DNA of 64,000 bases from Apostichopus japonicus (Eukaryota; Echinodermata; Holothuroidea; Aspidochirotida; Stichopodidae). The stretch lies in NCBI RefSeq assembly GCF_037975245.1, contig NC_092573.1, positions 20,739,265 through 20,803,264 of the forward strand, given 5' to 3'. Positions 15,401-26,300 of this stretch are shown one piece after another. The notes beneath the pieces are model-generated. The model had not been told where the DNA came from. It saw only the letters and a list, made by a program, of their open reading frames with translations, and ran no database searches. The translations under genes were made by a program, and so were the position numbers. Position 1 is the stretch's first letter. Every line of letters starts with the position of its first letter.

Positions 15401-15583
15401 CTTCCTTTCTGAACACGACTCCTCTCCCGCGCCCCCTCCTACTCCCACCTTGCTACTATTTTCATCCGTCTTGCGCCATCTTCGAACCCCATCCCAGATG
15501 AGCTGATGATCGAGAAGGAAAAAGTTCGTGAGATGACAGAAGAGATGGAACGTACCATTCAAGAGTTGAACTTCGAGGTGTGA
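24..15583 (+). CDS. TPM: Tropomyosin, 3' half of the gene (exons 5 to 9, two alternative last exons)
   Basis: Coiled-coil protein that lies along actin filaments and, in muscle, moves with troponin to gate myosin binding. Coding exons seen: 24-94, 1101-1239, 1843-1912, then either 14582-14664 or 15498-15583. Sizes 71, 76+63 and 70 nt are those of vertebrate tropomyosin exons 5, 6+7 and 8, and phases agree at every junction. The translation keeps the heptad pattern and family phrases such as NNVKSLEAQEEK and AEDRADIAEESLKSL. Roughly 120 C-terminal residues are present; exons 1-4 lie left of the window. The 12.7-kb intron before the last exons is large. There is one version each of exons 5-8 here, so the only isoform choice visible is the C-terminus. 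Identification as tropomyosin is very safe; which paralog is not determined. Confidence 0.95.
127..180 (+). repeat. (TGTA)n microsatellite at a SINE tail
   Basis: Interrupted TGTA/GTAT repeat. It directly abuts the SINE-like sequence starting near 181, and the other copy at 51.5 kb has the same TGTATGTATGTATTTTAGAT junction. So this is probably the tail repeat of the SINE read on the minus strand. Confidence 0.7.
181..353 (-). mobile_element. SINE body, 5'-truncated (copy 1)
   Basis: About 170 bp nearly identical to 51552-51720, including GACGACATACATTAATCTTG and the segment ending GGAGTGACTCGA. This copy stops inside the B box; the tRNA-like head present in copy 2 is missing. It sits in the tropomyosin intron between exons 5 and 6. 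Confidence 0.7.
1101..1239 (+). CDS. TPM: Tropomyosin fused exon 6+7 (139 nt)
   Basis: Acceptor after GACAG at 1100, donor GTAAGT at 1240. The first 76 nt correspond to vertebrate exon 6 and the last 63 nt to exon 7, with no intron between them. Encodes SLSQMKEELHQLHNNVKSLE then AQEEKFTENEEMYEKKVRDL and so on. 139 is exactly 76+63, so the vertebrate exon 6/7 boundary is uninterrupted here. The exon exits in phase 0. Confidence 0.93.
1843..1912 (+). CDS. TPM: Tropomyosin exon 8-type (70 nt)
   Basis: Acceptor TAG at 1840-1842. The donor GTTTGT at 1913 is weak. Encodes AEDRADIAEESLKSLKTSLD then QLE plus one base (phase 1). The phase fits both downstream terminal exons, each of which begins with two bases that complete a codon. 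Confidence 0.9.
1913..14581 (+). other. Tropomyosin long intron (12.7 kb)
   Basis: Lies between exon 8 and the terminal exons. I see no exon-like or RNA-gene sequence. It holds (AT)n at 3215-3234 and 12352-12417, (GACA)n near 11397-11412, many G- or C-rich low-complexity patches (for example 4376-4403, 5481-5504, 7807-7828, 11887-11908, 13677-13689, 13984-14004) and an imperfect 43-bp direct duplication at 9105-9185. Short open frames are unremarkable. Confidence 0.6.
12352..12417. repeat. (AT)n microsatellite
   Basis: About 33 uninterrupted TA dinucleotides in the long tropomyosin intron. The neighbouring open frame of alternating Tyr-Ile is an artefact of this repeat. Confidence 0.95.
14582..14664 (+). 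CDS. TPM: Tropomyosin alternative last exon, proximal
   Basis: Acceptor TTCTAG at 14576-14581, stop TAA at 14662. Encodes an Ala at the junction, then ELEKEKAAHDLVKEEYNQLM and NEMENV: 27 residues, the usual length of tropomyosin exon 9. A putative AATAAA lies 353 nt downstream (15017), so this exon could end its own transcript. It is unlike the distal exon except for the leading EL and the charge pattern. Confidence 0.9.
15017..15022 (+). other. Putative poly(A) signal after proximal tropomyosin last exon
   Basis: AATAAA hexamer in an A-rich stretch 353 nt past the proximal stop codon. If used, it explains how the proximal exon ends a transcript before the distal one. There is no transcript evidence, and AATAAA is common in AT-rich DNA. 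Confidence 0.35.
15498..15583 (+). CDS. TPM: Tropomyosin alternative last exon, distal
   Basis: Acceptor CCCAG at 15493-15497, TGA stop at 15581 followed directly by a second TGA. Encodes Asp at the junction then ELMIEKEKVREMTEEMERTI and QELNFEV. The DEL--EKEK start resembles the C-terminal exon of invertebrate muscle tropomyosins, so this is the better candidate for the muscle form. That assignment is an inference. Confidence 0.9.
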
Positions 15584-17422
15584 TGATACCATCCTCCTCG
15601 GTGGATATTCGTCTCGTCAATTCTATGTTTCGTCTCTTTTTGTCCCCGTGCTGGTTCCGGTTCCGTTCCCCGACATGATTCGGGGGGTCTCCTCCAACGA
15701 GCTGAATGTGGAGGGAGAATGCATCACTTTTAAATGACCCCATGAACATTGTTTATTTCTTGTTGTGTGTCGCGCTTATTACCTTCCCCCCACCCCCCAA
15801 AAAAAGAAAAACAACTAGGGCTGATTCGAAACTAGATAAGAGCGATTCTCAAATTGAGAGGTCTGTATTGTTGTTGGTAACAGAAAATTTAATGTCAATT
15901 TGCTGAAACCAAAGTGGAACAAGAAATATTTGGAAGAAGAAAAAAAATGGAATCTTTTTTGCAATCGACACTCTTGTAATTTTGATGAATATTTTTTTAA
16001 CTCATTGTGTAGCATAAAGATTGTTAAGGTCAAACAGCTTCCGATAGTTATTCTCCAGTTTTTCTTGTCTTCTCTCAGATGATAGACAATAGACGATTGT
16101 TAGTTTGTGATTTTTAGCTAGTGTGTGTGTGGAAGGAAAAGCAAGTAGCAGGGCTTATTTCTCTGCCGACCATTTTTGGGAACTTTTCGGGTCGGGCAGG
16201 ATAAGGTCACATTAGTTTTCTTCCTCTCCACATGTTGCCCCGTATTCTCTCTAACCCCAAATTTGATGGGAGGACAAAAGAGTCGCTTTCGAAATGGTTT
16301 CGTTTTTCTTCTACTAGATCTTACTACCAACTTTGCCTTTTTTACTTTCTGTCTTTTTTTCATTTATTTATTGTGTTCAAATAATTTTTAAAACTGCGCA
16401 TGACTGTAATAATGAGAAGGAAATTAATAGCATTAATATAAAAAATGCAAATGTTGCATTGTTAATTTTTTTTTCATTTCTTTTCCTTTTGAGTGCATTT
16501 TGCTTGAGAAAAGGTTTAAAAATTGGATATAGTTAGTCAATAATAATAATAATAAATAATCAAAAAATTGCTTGTAAGGTTGTAAAATTGATCACTGAAA
16601 ACCAACTAATTGCATGTCTTGATTTATGATTTTTTTTTCTTCGTCTTTACATTTGGCTAGGTAATCAAGAAATGTTTTTTTTTTTTTTTCTATATAGGTG
16701 TTGTATGTATTTAGTGAAGTGTATACAATTTAAGCAAGTATCATGGTGGTGGTGGTGGCATTTTTAGCTGTGTACGTATTTTTTTTTTTTTTTTTTTTTA
16801 AGTTTGCTCTTCCATACTACAGAACAGGAATTTTTGAAATATCACAAAGATTTGATAATTTGCTTGTCGACGGTGTGTGATCGGATCGACAAAGGCAGTG
16901 TCTAACTTTATCGTAATGTGATGATGATGTAAGAGGCAATGAGAATGATTGTAGCAAAAGAAATGTCAGATAGTCAAATTTGTCTTTTGTTTCGTTTGCT
17001 ATTTATATTCTTTCTTATTTCCCTGGATAAATTTACACAGCACCCTATCATGTTACCATCATAAAAATAACACGGATCTAGAGTATCCCTGAATTTTTGC
17101 AAACGGTTTGGGGGGCTGGTTGCTCCACGCTCTGTGATCGACCTCAAACTAGGGTCAAAGGTCACTCGATCTTTTATCACCGAAATTTTTACGGCTGTTT
17201 CACAAAAGAACGAAGCAGTTTTCTGATCTCATATTGAGGATCTGGCGAAAACAGCCGAACCCAAAGAAAAAACAAAAGTGGTATTGTTTTCTTCTTCTGT
17301 ATGCCAAACTTTCTGTCTGCGGTGAGAGATGGCAACCAGCCCCGGGTGATAATGATGATGATGATGGCTATCTAAGTATTAATTGCTCAGAATTGTCGGC
17401 TTTAGTTGGGATCAAGTGTGCC

Positions 17423-17458
<36 letters not shown>

Positions 17459-17900
17459 GGTTCTTCTCTGTGATTATTTTCTTTCTCTATTCTTCTTCGA
17501 TGTTTTTCCCCCTAGAGAGATGACAATTATTACTGCTGTGAGTGTGTTTATTATATCATGAAGCAAAAAAAGAAAAAAATAGAAAAATAAATGAGAAAAA
17601 CGATCCAGCGGTGTATTAATTAGTGTTTACAAAACTGGGTGGACTTTCCTCACCGTAGATATTAAGAAATGTGATTCAGTATTACTAACATATAGACTAC
17701 TAGAATGAATTCGGTCCTTCATCCCTGCCCTTCCCTTTCCCTCATCCCACCCCCACCCCAAAGAAGAATTGTCCCTGCAACCTCTTTTACACCTTTAATC
17801 TGATCTTGTGCGTTATCGGAGAATTCATCAAATACTGCGTAGTAGTGTTCAAAACCAAGACTGAAATTTGATCAAAATAAATCACTGGCCTTGTGTTTCC
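15584..17900 (+). other. TPM: Tropomyosin 3' UTR and flank
   Basis: No coding sequence is visible. Long T runs (16671-16690, 16780-16799) and a 32-nt A run (17426-17457) lie here. An AATAAA at 17876-17881 is a candidate distal poly(A) signal, giving a 3' UTR of about 2.3 kb; an earlier one is near 17586. The true end is undetermined. Confidence 0.4.
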
Positions 17901-18449
17901 ATCATTCAGGGCCCAGATGGGTTGGGGAAGGGGGAGTCTATAATCACTAATAGCTCATGTACTGCAAAACTCGACAAGGCGTGTCCCTCTTTGTCAACCA
18001 CAAGTTCACACCGAGCAAACAACACGATAACCTGCTTGACTTTTTGAACCAACGTTCACAATTATGCAAGATTTCAATTTTGGCAGCTTACTATGTAAAA
18101 TGATTATTTACACTACAACTTTTATGATATTTACAAAAGGCCAAACATTTGGGACAGATTTCACATATTGTAAATCAATAATGAATGTCTACACAGCTGT
18201 AGGATAAGTGCTTCAGTGTGCAATGTAAGCTAACGCATTTGTCATATCATGTGTTAAACATTAGTTACACTTTAAAATTGTGAAAAATCACTCTGTTTGC
18301 AAGAATTTCCATCACAACCTTTTTCATTTTTGGAAATGGAATGAACACCTGAGTTATGCTGAAAGTGAAGCACCATCCCTTGTCATTTGGTAAAAATTAT
18401 TTTGTCTCGAAATCAGGTGCGACAAAAGATAGGATAGTCCATGTGTTAA

Positions 18450-19220
18450 AGGATGTGAAGACTTGTGCAAGAAAAAATGTCTACTGCCGGTAATCTGACC
18501 TAGTTTCGAATGAGGTGTAACAGAAGTGTTAAGGCCCGGTCACACTACAGCAATTTTGTATCGGCATATGGTCCGATTTTTCCGATTTTAGGCCGAAGAG
18601 TGAGGTTTGTGGTAGTGAATGTAATGAATGCAGTGGAATATTCGAATACCTACTCCAAATCTAGGGGGTTCTGGAACGGACTTCATTCTGAAGTGACGTC
18701 ACATCGAAAAACGATGAAAATCGGAAGAGAAATCGGATAGCTATCCGATAAAAGGAAACGGAGTCAATATCAAAAGTTAGGAGAGGACTATTCCAAATCG
18801 GAATGGCTCAACAGATAGCAAATCAGGTCCTTTATCACTGTGGCTAGAAGACCCGAACGAAAAACTGGCTGTTTCGATTCCTCCGGCAAAATCGGATAGT
18901 ATTCCGATAAAAAATCGGTATAGTGTGACCGGGCCTTTAGACACCACCATCGATCCCAGAAAATACACACACAGCTTGCTACCGTCGGTAATTACTAATT
19001 AGACACTGGTGTACAGTCAGTACATACAGCTGCGGTCATTACCCACAGTACAGTATACAAACAATACCGCAATGGACATCTCAGGTCCAGCTAAGATAAC
19101 AATTAAGGTATCACGTTTTATTACTGTCTGCATTTTGTAGCGACACTAACAAACGGCACTTGCAACAGAAAGTTAACCTTTTCAGAGAGCGGCACGTGGG
19201 AGGGGCGAGTCTCAATGCCT
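18450..19220. mobile_element. TTAA-flanked MITE, copy 1, with nested element
   Basis: Begins AGGATGTGAAGAC and ends with the inverted counterpart GAGTCTCAATGCCT. Both ends abut TTAA (18446-18449 and 19221-19224), as expected for a piggyBac- or Kolobok-type target duplication. Without the nested 405-bp element it is about 363 bp, close to copy 2 (359 bp), with which it shares long blocks such as GACACCACCATCGATCCCAG. No coding capacity. Confidence 0.75.
18532..18936. mobile_element. Harbinger-like MITE (405 bp) nested in copy 1
   Basis: Terminal inverted repeats AGGCCCGGTCACACTA at both ends, flanked by a 3-bp TTA duplication (18529-18531 and 18937-18939). The homologous place in the second MITE copy (about 20524-20529) reads GTGTTAGACACC without it, so the empty site is directly visible. 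A TTA target and short TIR fit PIF/Harbinger; no transposase is present. The interior has further inverted pieces built on ATCGG/CCGAT words. Confidence 0.8.
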
Positions 19221-20446
19221 TTAAAATGAAGATATGGATCCAGTCATCCTCCCTATGTTGTTGATATTGCCTCAGAAGTAAAATCAATACTGTATGTGAC
19301 AAATTATTTGTTGAGATCTGAATAACAATTAAATAAATGAAAAATTTTATTAAAATTATAGTGCTTAGCATTTACACAGAAACAAACTGCAACACCACAA
19401 GAAAAGAAACGAAGATAGTTTGTGATATTTTCAATGATTTTGATGATTATTTGGTGGTATTTAACAAAATCCTGACAGAAAACCAGATATGTATAAAACA
19501 CAACAAAGGGTAACTTAATTTATACATGTTAGGTACTATCTTTTACACTCAGTGTGGTTACACACACACATATAAAATAAAAGTAGAAAAACAAAAATCA
19601 GCTAGACTGCATTCATAGTATGTTATGTCGCTAGGGTCTGCAGATGACTTCAATAACCAGGGTTTTCTAACTGTTATTAAATATTGATAGTGAAAATGCT
19701 TTCATTACCAAAGTTCTTGATTAAACCAACCAACCCAAGGAGGAACTAAAATACAATTAAAAAAAATAGTTGAAACGAAAAAAAAAAGTAGGAATTAATT
19801 TCTATTCCTGCAAGCTTCTATCAACTTTAAACAACTCTGAAATTTGAGAAAGCAAGTCTGTGCTAACATTCCTTACTGACATTTGACCCCCATTGAAATC
19901 CCATAACCAAAGTTCCTGAAATCCATACAAAACGGAAGAGGAACGCAGAAATGGGCAAATACTGCAACCTGCTAAGAATGGGCAGCACCTTTGTGAGGGG
20001 ACATGAGAAATTCATATCGAAAATAAGGTGAAAATTCAATATAGATCATACTTCTTCGTCACAGCAACGCAGATTGACTACTTCAACAATCTTCAATATT
20101 TGGCAAAGTGCACAAAGAATGACTGAAAGCAACAAAAAAGTATTTTCGCACGTCAGACTGATTACACCGAAATCGAGGAGAGAATCGTTCGGATGGTACC
20201 CGATTTATTTACAGAAAGCAGATGACCCCCTAAATGCAGCTGTAATTGTAATAAGTTTACACTAGAGAAATAGCTTTAGAAATTTTCATCACAGCCAACT
20301 CGTCTTGATATGACCTTAGTCCTAGAACGGATATTAGCAAGTAGCTCAACAAATGGATTTAGGTTTTTTTTTTAGGGCCCGGGTGTAAGACACTGCTGCT
20401 TCTCAGAAGTTGTATTTCACAAAAGGCAGGAGTCAAAACATTTTAA

Positions 20447-20805
20447 AGGGTGTGAAGGCTCGCGCACAAAGAAACGTCTCATGCTGGTAATCTGACCTAG
20501 TTTCGAATGAAGTGTACAGAAGTGTTAGACACCACCATCGATCCCAGAAAATACACAATCAGCTTGCTGCCGTTGGTAATTAGACACTATTGTACAGTCA
20601 ATACATACAGCTACGGTCAATACCCACAGCACAGTATACAAACGATACAGCGATGGACATCTCAGGTCCAGCTAAAGATAACAAGGTATCACGTTTCATT
20701 ACTGTCTGCATTCTGTAGCAACAAGAATAAAACTGCACTTGCAGGCAACGGAAAGTTAACTTTTTCAGAGCGCGGCACATGGTTTGGGGCGAGCCTTCAA
20801 TACCT
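20447..20805. mobile_element. TTAA-flanked MITE, copy 2
   Basis: 359 bp, with ends AGGGTGTGAAGGCTCGCGC and the inverted GGGCGAGCCTTCAATACCT, each next to TTAA. This copy preserves the uninterrupted target of the Harbinger-like insertion seen in copy 1. It is non-coding and lies between the tropomyosin and CHAF1A genes. Confidence 0.8.
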
Positions 20806-22270
20806 TTAAACCTTGGAATGAGATGTGGAAATGATAGCTTTGGATGAAAGAGTCTAGGTGGCATTCTCAAACTTCCCCGTCGCTCAATATGCTAGTGTGA
20901 CTAAAAATGGTCACCAAAGTATACATTTATTAAGTGAAGACTTCTTTAATGCCAACCATTTTGCATTTTGTCGAGACACAAAGTTCAATGCAATGAGGTG
21001 AAATTCTATGCAATAATTTGGGTAGAATTTACTATTGAGATGTTGATATGTTAAAGCCCTACAAAATAGTAAAAGTTTGAGTTACAGATCAAGCTTTCTG
21101 TCAACTAGTTTGAGTGCTAAACACAGTAGTCCCACTAAGTACTGCCCGAGAAAGTCATTATTATGTTTACTAGGGTTCAAACCTCAGCTAGCTTTTAACT
21201 CCCACCTAAGAATGATTTCATCTCTTAGAGACATCTATTCTCTAGTGAAACATACCTCCTCCATGTCCGAGGATAAATTTATTGGAGGGTCTGAACCAGC
21301 ATCATGATATATCTGAAAACTCATTAAAAAATGTGGATGCAGTACTGATTTCCTACTAATGAAATTTAAAGGGTAATTCCTCTACAAGTAAAAAAAACGT
21401 TAATAAATCATATATAACCTTTACGGTAGTAGCTACTGTAGTTCGTAATTGTCCTCAATACTATCCTTATAATATATGCTAGTTTAATATTCAAAATAAT
21501 TTTGACTGATTTTCTTTACTACTATGCAAAATTAAATTCTCACATTTTACAGCCTGATCAATATTAAATAGGTCATAATAGGTAACATAAATAGTACCAA
21601 TGTTTCTTCTGTGTTTTTGTGCTAACTATGAAGAAAAACATTAGTATAGAAGACTATCATAAAAAAAAAATAATAAAAACAATTCTGTACAAATATTTAC
21701 TTCCCATTCAACTACCTGTTATACCTTGTCATAGTTTCTCTTCTTTCACGTCAAACCATTCATCCAGTAGCAGATATTAGATCACAAATATTAGACCAGA
21801 AAAAATTGCAGTGGGTGTGCAACTAGGGACTTGTTTCATCTCATACCTACACTCTCGAAACAATCACTCATATTAATATGTCATGAATAAGACCTGGATT
21901 CTCTTGCGGATTTCAAAAACTGTTTGTAGAAGCATCTAAATTTTCAGTTTTAAACTTTGCTTTTCTTAAATACGGTTTTCCGATTAAAGCTTCTCAAAGT
22001 CACCAGCTATTTTTAAGCGAGAGTATGAAGTTAATGTTTCTATATTTCATTTCTATTGTACAAATTCATGGAACTATGAAAGACCACTTGGACTACTTGG
22101 AGATACAGCTTTCAAGTTGACAATATCAACAGAAAATAATCGCGGTTATTGTCAATCGTCGAGAAGAGGACCCGATCACAACAGAATCATGGAAAGGAAA
22201 ATATTTGCTCCTAAATTTTGTGACTGGTTTGGATGTAAGGATGGTGGCGGTTGTGAATAATTTAAACGAA
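20806..22270. other. Intergenic/3' flank of CHAF1A
   Basis: AT-rich, with no supported gene. It includes the 3' UTR of CHAF1A on the minus strand; a minus-strand AATAAA at 21278-21283 is one candidate poly(A) signal about 990 nt past the stop. Nothing else recognised. Confidence 0.5.
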
Positions 22271-23367
22271 TCATTCGATGATCATACAGTCGTTGTCCGA
22301 GTCATCATTTTGAACACTGTTGGTCATTACGACATCACAAGGTATACTTTTCTGTTTCTCTGGGGTAGGTTCCGGTGTCAGCGCGACGGGTACGATCCGC
22401 TTTACGGGCTTGACCGACGATGGAGATGCTCTCTTGGCTATCGTGAATGGCCATTTGAGAGCGGCTACTTGGTGCGGTTGCACTCGTTGACTTTGATCCG
22501 TCTTCGTGTTAGGTGTTGTCTGCAGTTTTTGAGGTGGAGCCTTTCGGGACTTTGGTGTCTGCAGTTCTTGAGACGGAGCCTTTCGGGACTTTGGTGTCAG
22601 CTGTGGGATCGTCGCCACTACCGGTGACGATTGGGGAGTGAGAATTGAAATGTGACCGGCTGATTGTGCGGCGCTGGAAGATGCCGCGAGGGACTTGAGA
22701 GTGGCTGCAGCAGACTGCGTGGGGACCATCTGCCCCTGAAGAGGTATGGGTGAGGACACTCTAGGTGAAATTGAAGGGGACAGCATAGCCAGTATGCCAC
22801 CTTTGGAGGTAGTTGAATTTGATTGGGTCGATCCCTTCCCTCCGACGATCCCTGCTGACGACGGGGAACTTTGTGACGGGCTATTGGACGCTGCAGCTGA
22901 TTGGGCGGTTGCTCTAGGTTTACTAGGGTCAAATGGCTTCCGAGTTATAAACTTCCAAGTCGAAGGTATGGGAGCAGACTCCATATTGAACTCCGTGAGT
23001 ATGTGATCATGGACGTACCAACAGATTTTGGAGTAGCTGATTCTTTTATCTCGGACAGCAATTTTGGTTATCTTCTTCTCTAATTGGCGCTTGGAAATTT
23101 CAAAATCTTCAGCCGAGCGAAATAAGGGTGAAAACGCCCTGGTGGGTGTGATAGCTTCTTCCGTCTTCTTCTCTGTCGTGCTCTTAGGGGTACTTGCGGT
23201 CTGTCCTGTTGCCAAGGTGACGTCTGCTTTAGAAGGTGTGCCTGCGGTCTGCTGAGTCACAGACTGAGGATCGGTGTGTTTCTGTCTCCAAAACTCCTTG
23301 AATTCACGACAGAGGCTTTTGATGCCAGCGATGTTGCCGTGGACCAGTCGTATCAGATCAGGCATGG
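22271..23367 (-). CDS. CHAF1A: CHAF1A exon 13: winged-helix region and C-terminus
   Basis: 1097 nt to the TGA. MPDLIRLVHGNIAGIKSLCR matches human LLPLLHGNVNGSKVIIREFQ, and RISYSKICWYVHDHILTEFN matches RMCWYVHPQVLQSF, the winged-helix DNA-binding end. A Ser/Pro/Gln-rich tail of about 200 residues is longer than the human one, and includes a near-perfect 39-nt tandem repeat encoding TPKSRKAP twice (about 22509-22590). Ends in DCMIIE. Confidence 0.94.
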
Positions 23368-26300
23368 CTATACAGTAGAAAGGGATCAATAAAATGAATG
23401 AAAACAATTAGAAGCAGGGAATGTTATCGGACACCCCAGGGGCAAAACACTGATGAGCGAAGCTGCAATGTACCAAATGCACAATGTAGAATGTACAGTG
23501 ACGTTCATTCTCAGACCCTTAGTATTATCTATTAACTTATCATTTTAGCAAAAAGCAATCACATTACTACCTGCACTTGACTGTGAATTAGAAGCAGTTA
23601 GTAGCTATTACCATAGGTGTACAAGTTGACACATTATCAATAAACAACAACAACAATTTCAACCATTTCTTCTGGTACGCTGCCGAACACCTACCTTCCT
23701 TCCGCAAAGGTCTGACCTTATTGTGTACGGCCAGTATCTATGTTCCCTTACATCTGTGTTCCCTTACATACAATTTACACATTTTTATCAATAAAACAAC
23801 AACAAATGCAACCAATTCTTCTGGTACGCTGCCCAGCACCTACCTTCCTTCGGCACCGGTCTGATCTTGTTGTGTACGGCCAGTATCTGTGTTCCCTTCG
23901 TCCCCGACGTCCGACTCGATGTCTGTTTATCCTTCCCGGACTTTGCGACTCCGGTCAAGAGGATGGGCATGCTGACCAACGGCACCACCTTGAAACACTC
24001 CAGTGCCTTCCTGTCTCTCTCCGAGCTGCCCTTTGAATTCCTCCAGACGCAGCCGATGAGATAAGTCTTCAGGGCTTCCGTCTTCTTTCTCATCTCCCGG
24101 TCCCAATCCTTGGCCTTTGCAGCTCTTCTCTTCTCCCAGGTTTCCCTGTCATCTTCCTGTTGACACGGAGATGAAGAAGAAGAGGAAGGAGAGGAAGATG
24201 GTAGTATCGAATCAGTGATATCAATGTTTTAAACCCTGCTTGCATATATGCAATAAATAATAAAAATAATATATAGCGCGTTCATCAGCAACGCTGCTCG
24301 AAGCGCTTTACAGGAATTGAAACAAATAATATACAGGAAACATTTAAAATACAGGAAACATTCAAAAGCAAATAGTAGAGAAATATCGCCTAAAAGGTAT
24401 ACACCATAAAACCTATAATAGGATAGAAAATTACATTAAAGCTATGGTGATACAAAAATACTGTACAGTTCAAACATCAAAGGCAATTCTAAAATAATAT
24501 GTTTTTCAGCGATGTTTTAAAACTGGCAAGGCTTGCGCAGGTACGTATTGAATTCGGCAAAGGCATTCCATAGCTTGGGCGCACATACTGAAAATGCCTT
24601 ATACCCAGTTTTTTTCTTTGTTCTCATTTCTTGAAGCAGTCCCTGTGATATATATATATATATATATATATATAGCAAAACAAACTGACATTTACACCTC
24701 TCCCTGAAGCAGCTATTGTACATAATGTTATTTTGGTAGAGAATAAAAAACGAAAAACTTGACCAACTAAAATGACGACGGTCGGCATCTTTTGGGAAAT
24801 GAAAGTCCTGAGTTAGCAGAAATCTCTCACACCCGAAAGCTTGAATGTTTGTTTTCCCTGCCCACTGATGTACGACAGAAAACACACTCTGTTTTGAAGA
24901 ATGAACATATCGAAAAAAAATCGGATTTTATGCCTGTCGTGAAAGTTGACCATCGTTCTAATACATGTGTGTTGCAGTTCAGCCTTTGACCACCTGCACG
25001 AAGAGCAGACCAAAAATTGTTAGTCTTACAGCGCACTCTAAATGCAACGAAAAGGCAGTCTGAAAATAAATATTACAGCTGCCTAATAAGCCTGCAATTT
25101 GTTATTTTTTGGGGGGTGGGAGGGAGGGGGTTGGATGTTTTGATTGAATTGTTTTTGCATACTTCAGTACTTTACTAATGCAATATTTCAATCCACAATT
25201 GTGATTATAATTAGCTGATGTTTAGTAAGATGACCAGTAATTAGTGACGAGTGCAATTGACCAATCACTGTTCACATCGACTCTACAAGATGGCACTCTA
25301 GCTGTTTCATAATGGGGCTGGCCTTTCACACCGGTTAAGATTGGATGTTTTGCAAATGTGGTCACAATTAAATAATAAACTTCTGAGGGAAAAATTTAGT
25401 GTTCAAATTTTGTGTAGCAGTTTTGAAGGCTCTGAATCTATTCTCTTATAAAATTGTTTTTCTGTGTAAAATACTATGGTTGCCGTGTAAAATACTATGG
25501 TTGCCATGTTAAATACTATGGTTGCTGTGTAAAATACTATGGTTGCCGTGTAAAATACTATGGTTGCCGTGTAAAATACTATGGTTGATGTGTTAAATAC
25601 TATGGTTGCTGTGTAAAAATAAAACAATGCTAAACTGCTATACATCTTTGCATTTGCATAGCAATTGGACCATTTTACATGGCATTTTGTGATGCGATAC
25701 TGAATAAATTATTCCCTGACTCTGCACAAACAGTATAATGATGTATGAATCCCTATGATAGCCACGCATTATCATCAGCATTCATACATGACTAAACTTT
25801 CAATCATGATATGGGAATACAAGTCAAAAAGAGTGAAAAGCGTACAAATGTGGCGGTTGAACTTCTTCTCAATTTTAGATAGAACTATGAAAGACCATAG
25901 AATATTATTATCATATTACCTTTAGCCTATATATCATACACGGACAAGAAACATGAATTAATTATACATTTTGCGATGGGCGTCTCCGACATACAGTTCA
26001 GAAACGCAAGTCAAAACACTTCCTCGAATGAGTGATTGAACAGATGGCTGGCTTATTAACCCTTTAAATCAATCATCTATGTTTAATTTTAACCAAACAT
26101 TAATTAGAAGTTAGAGATTAAATATTATGATCTAACCAGGATGTGAAAGTGATATATCTCAATATATAGAAACTTACTAGAAACTTTGTACTTTAGAAAT
26201 TTAGAAGAGTGACATGTTCCATATTTACTTTGTTAATTTGCCTGGGAACTTTCCCATATTCAATGAAGACACGTTAAGGGGCTCTTCTGCTTTTAACAAT

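Noticed and set aside
22205-22627. 140-codon plus-strand frame
   Set aside because: Antisense to the last CHAF1A exon; the minus-strand frame has clear homology and this one has none.
25403-25645. Open frame of YTATIVF heptapeptide repeats
   Set aside because: A product of a 21-bp tandem array, whose period is divisible by three, in a CHAF1A intron.
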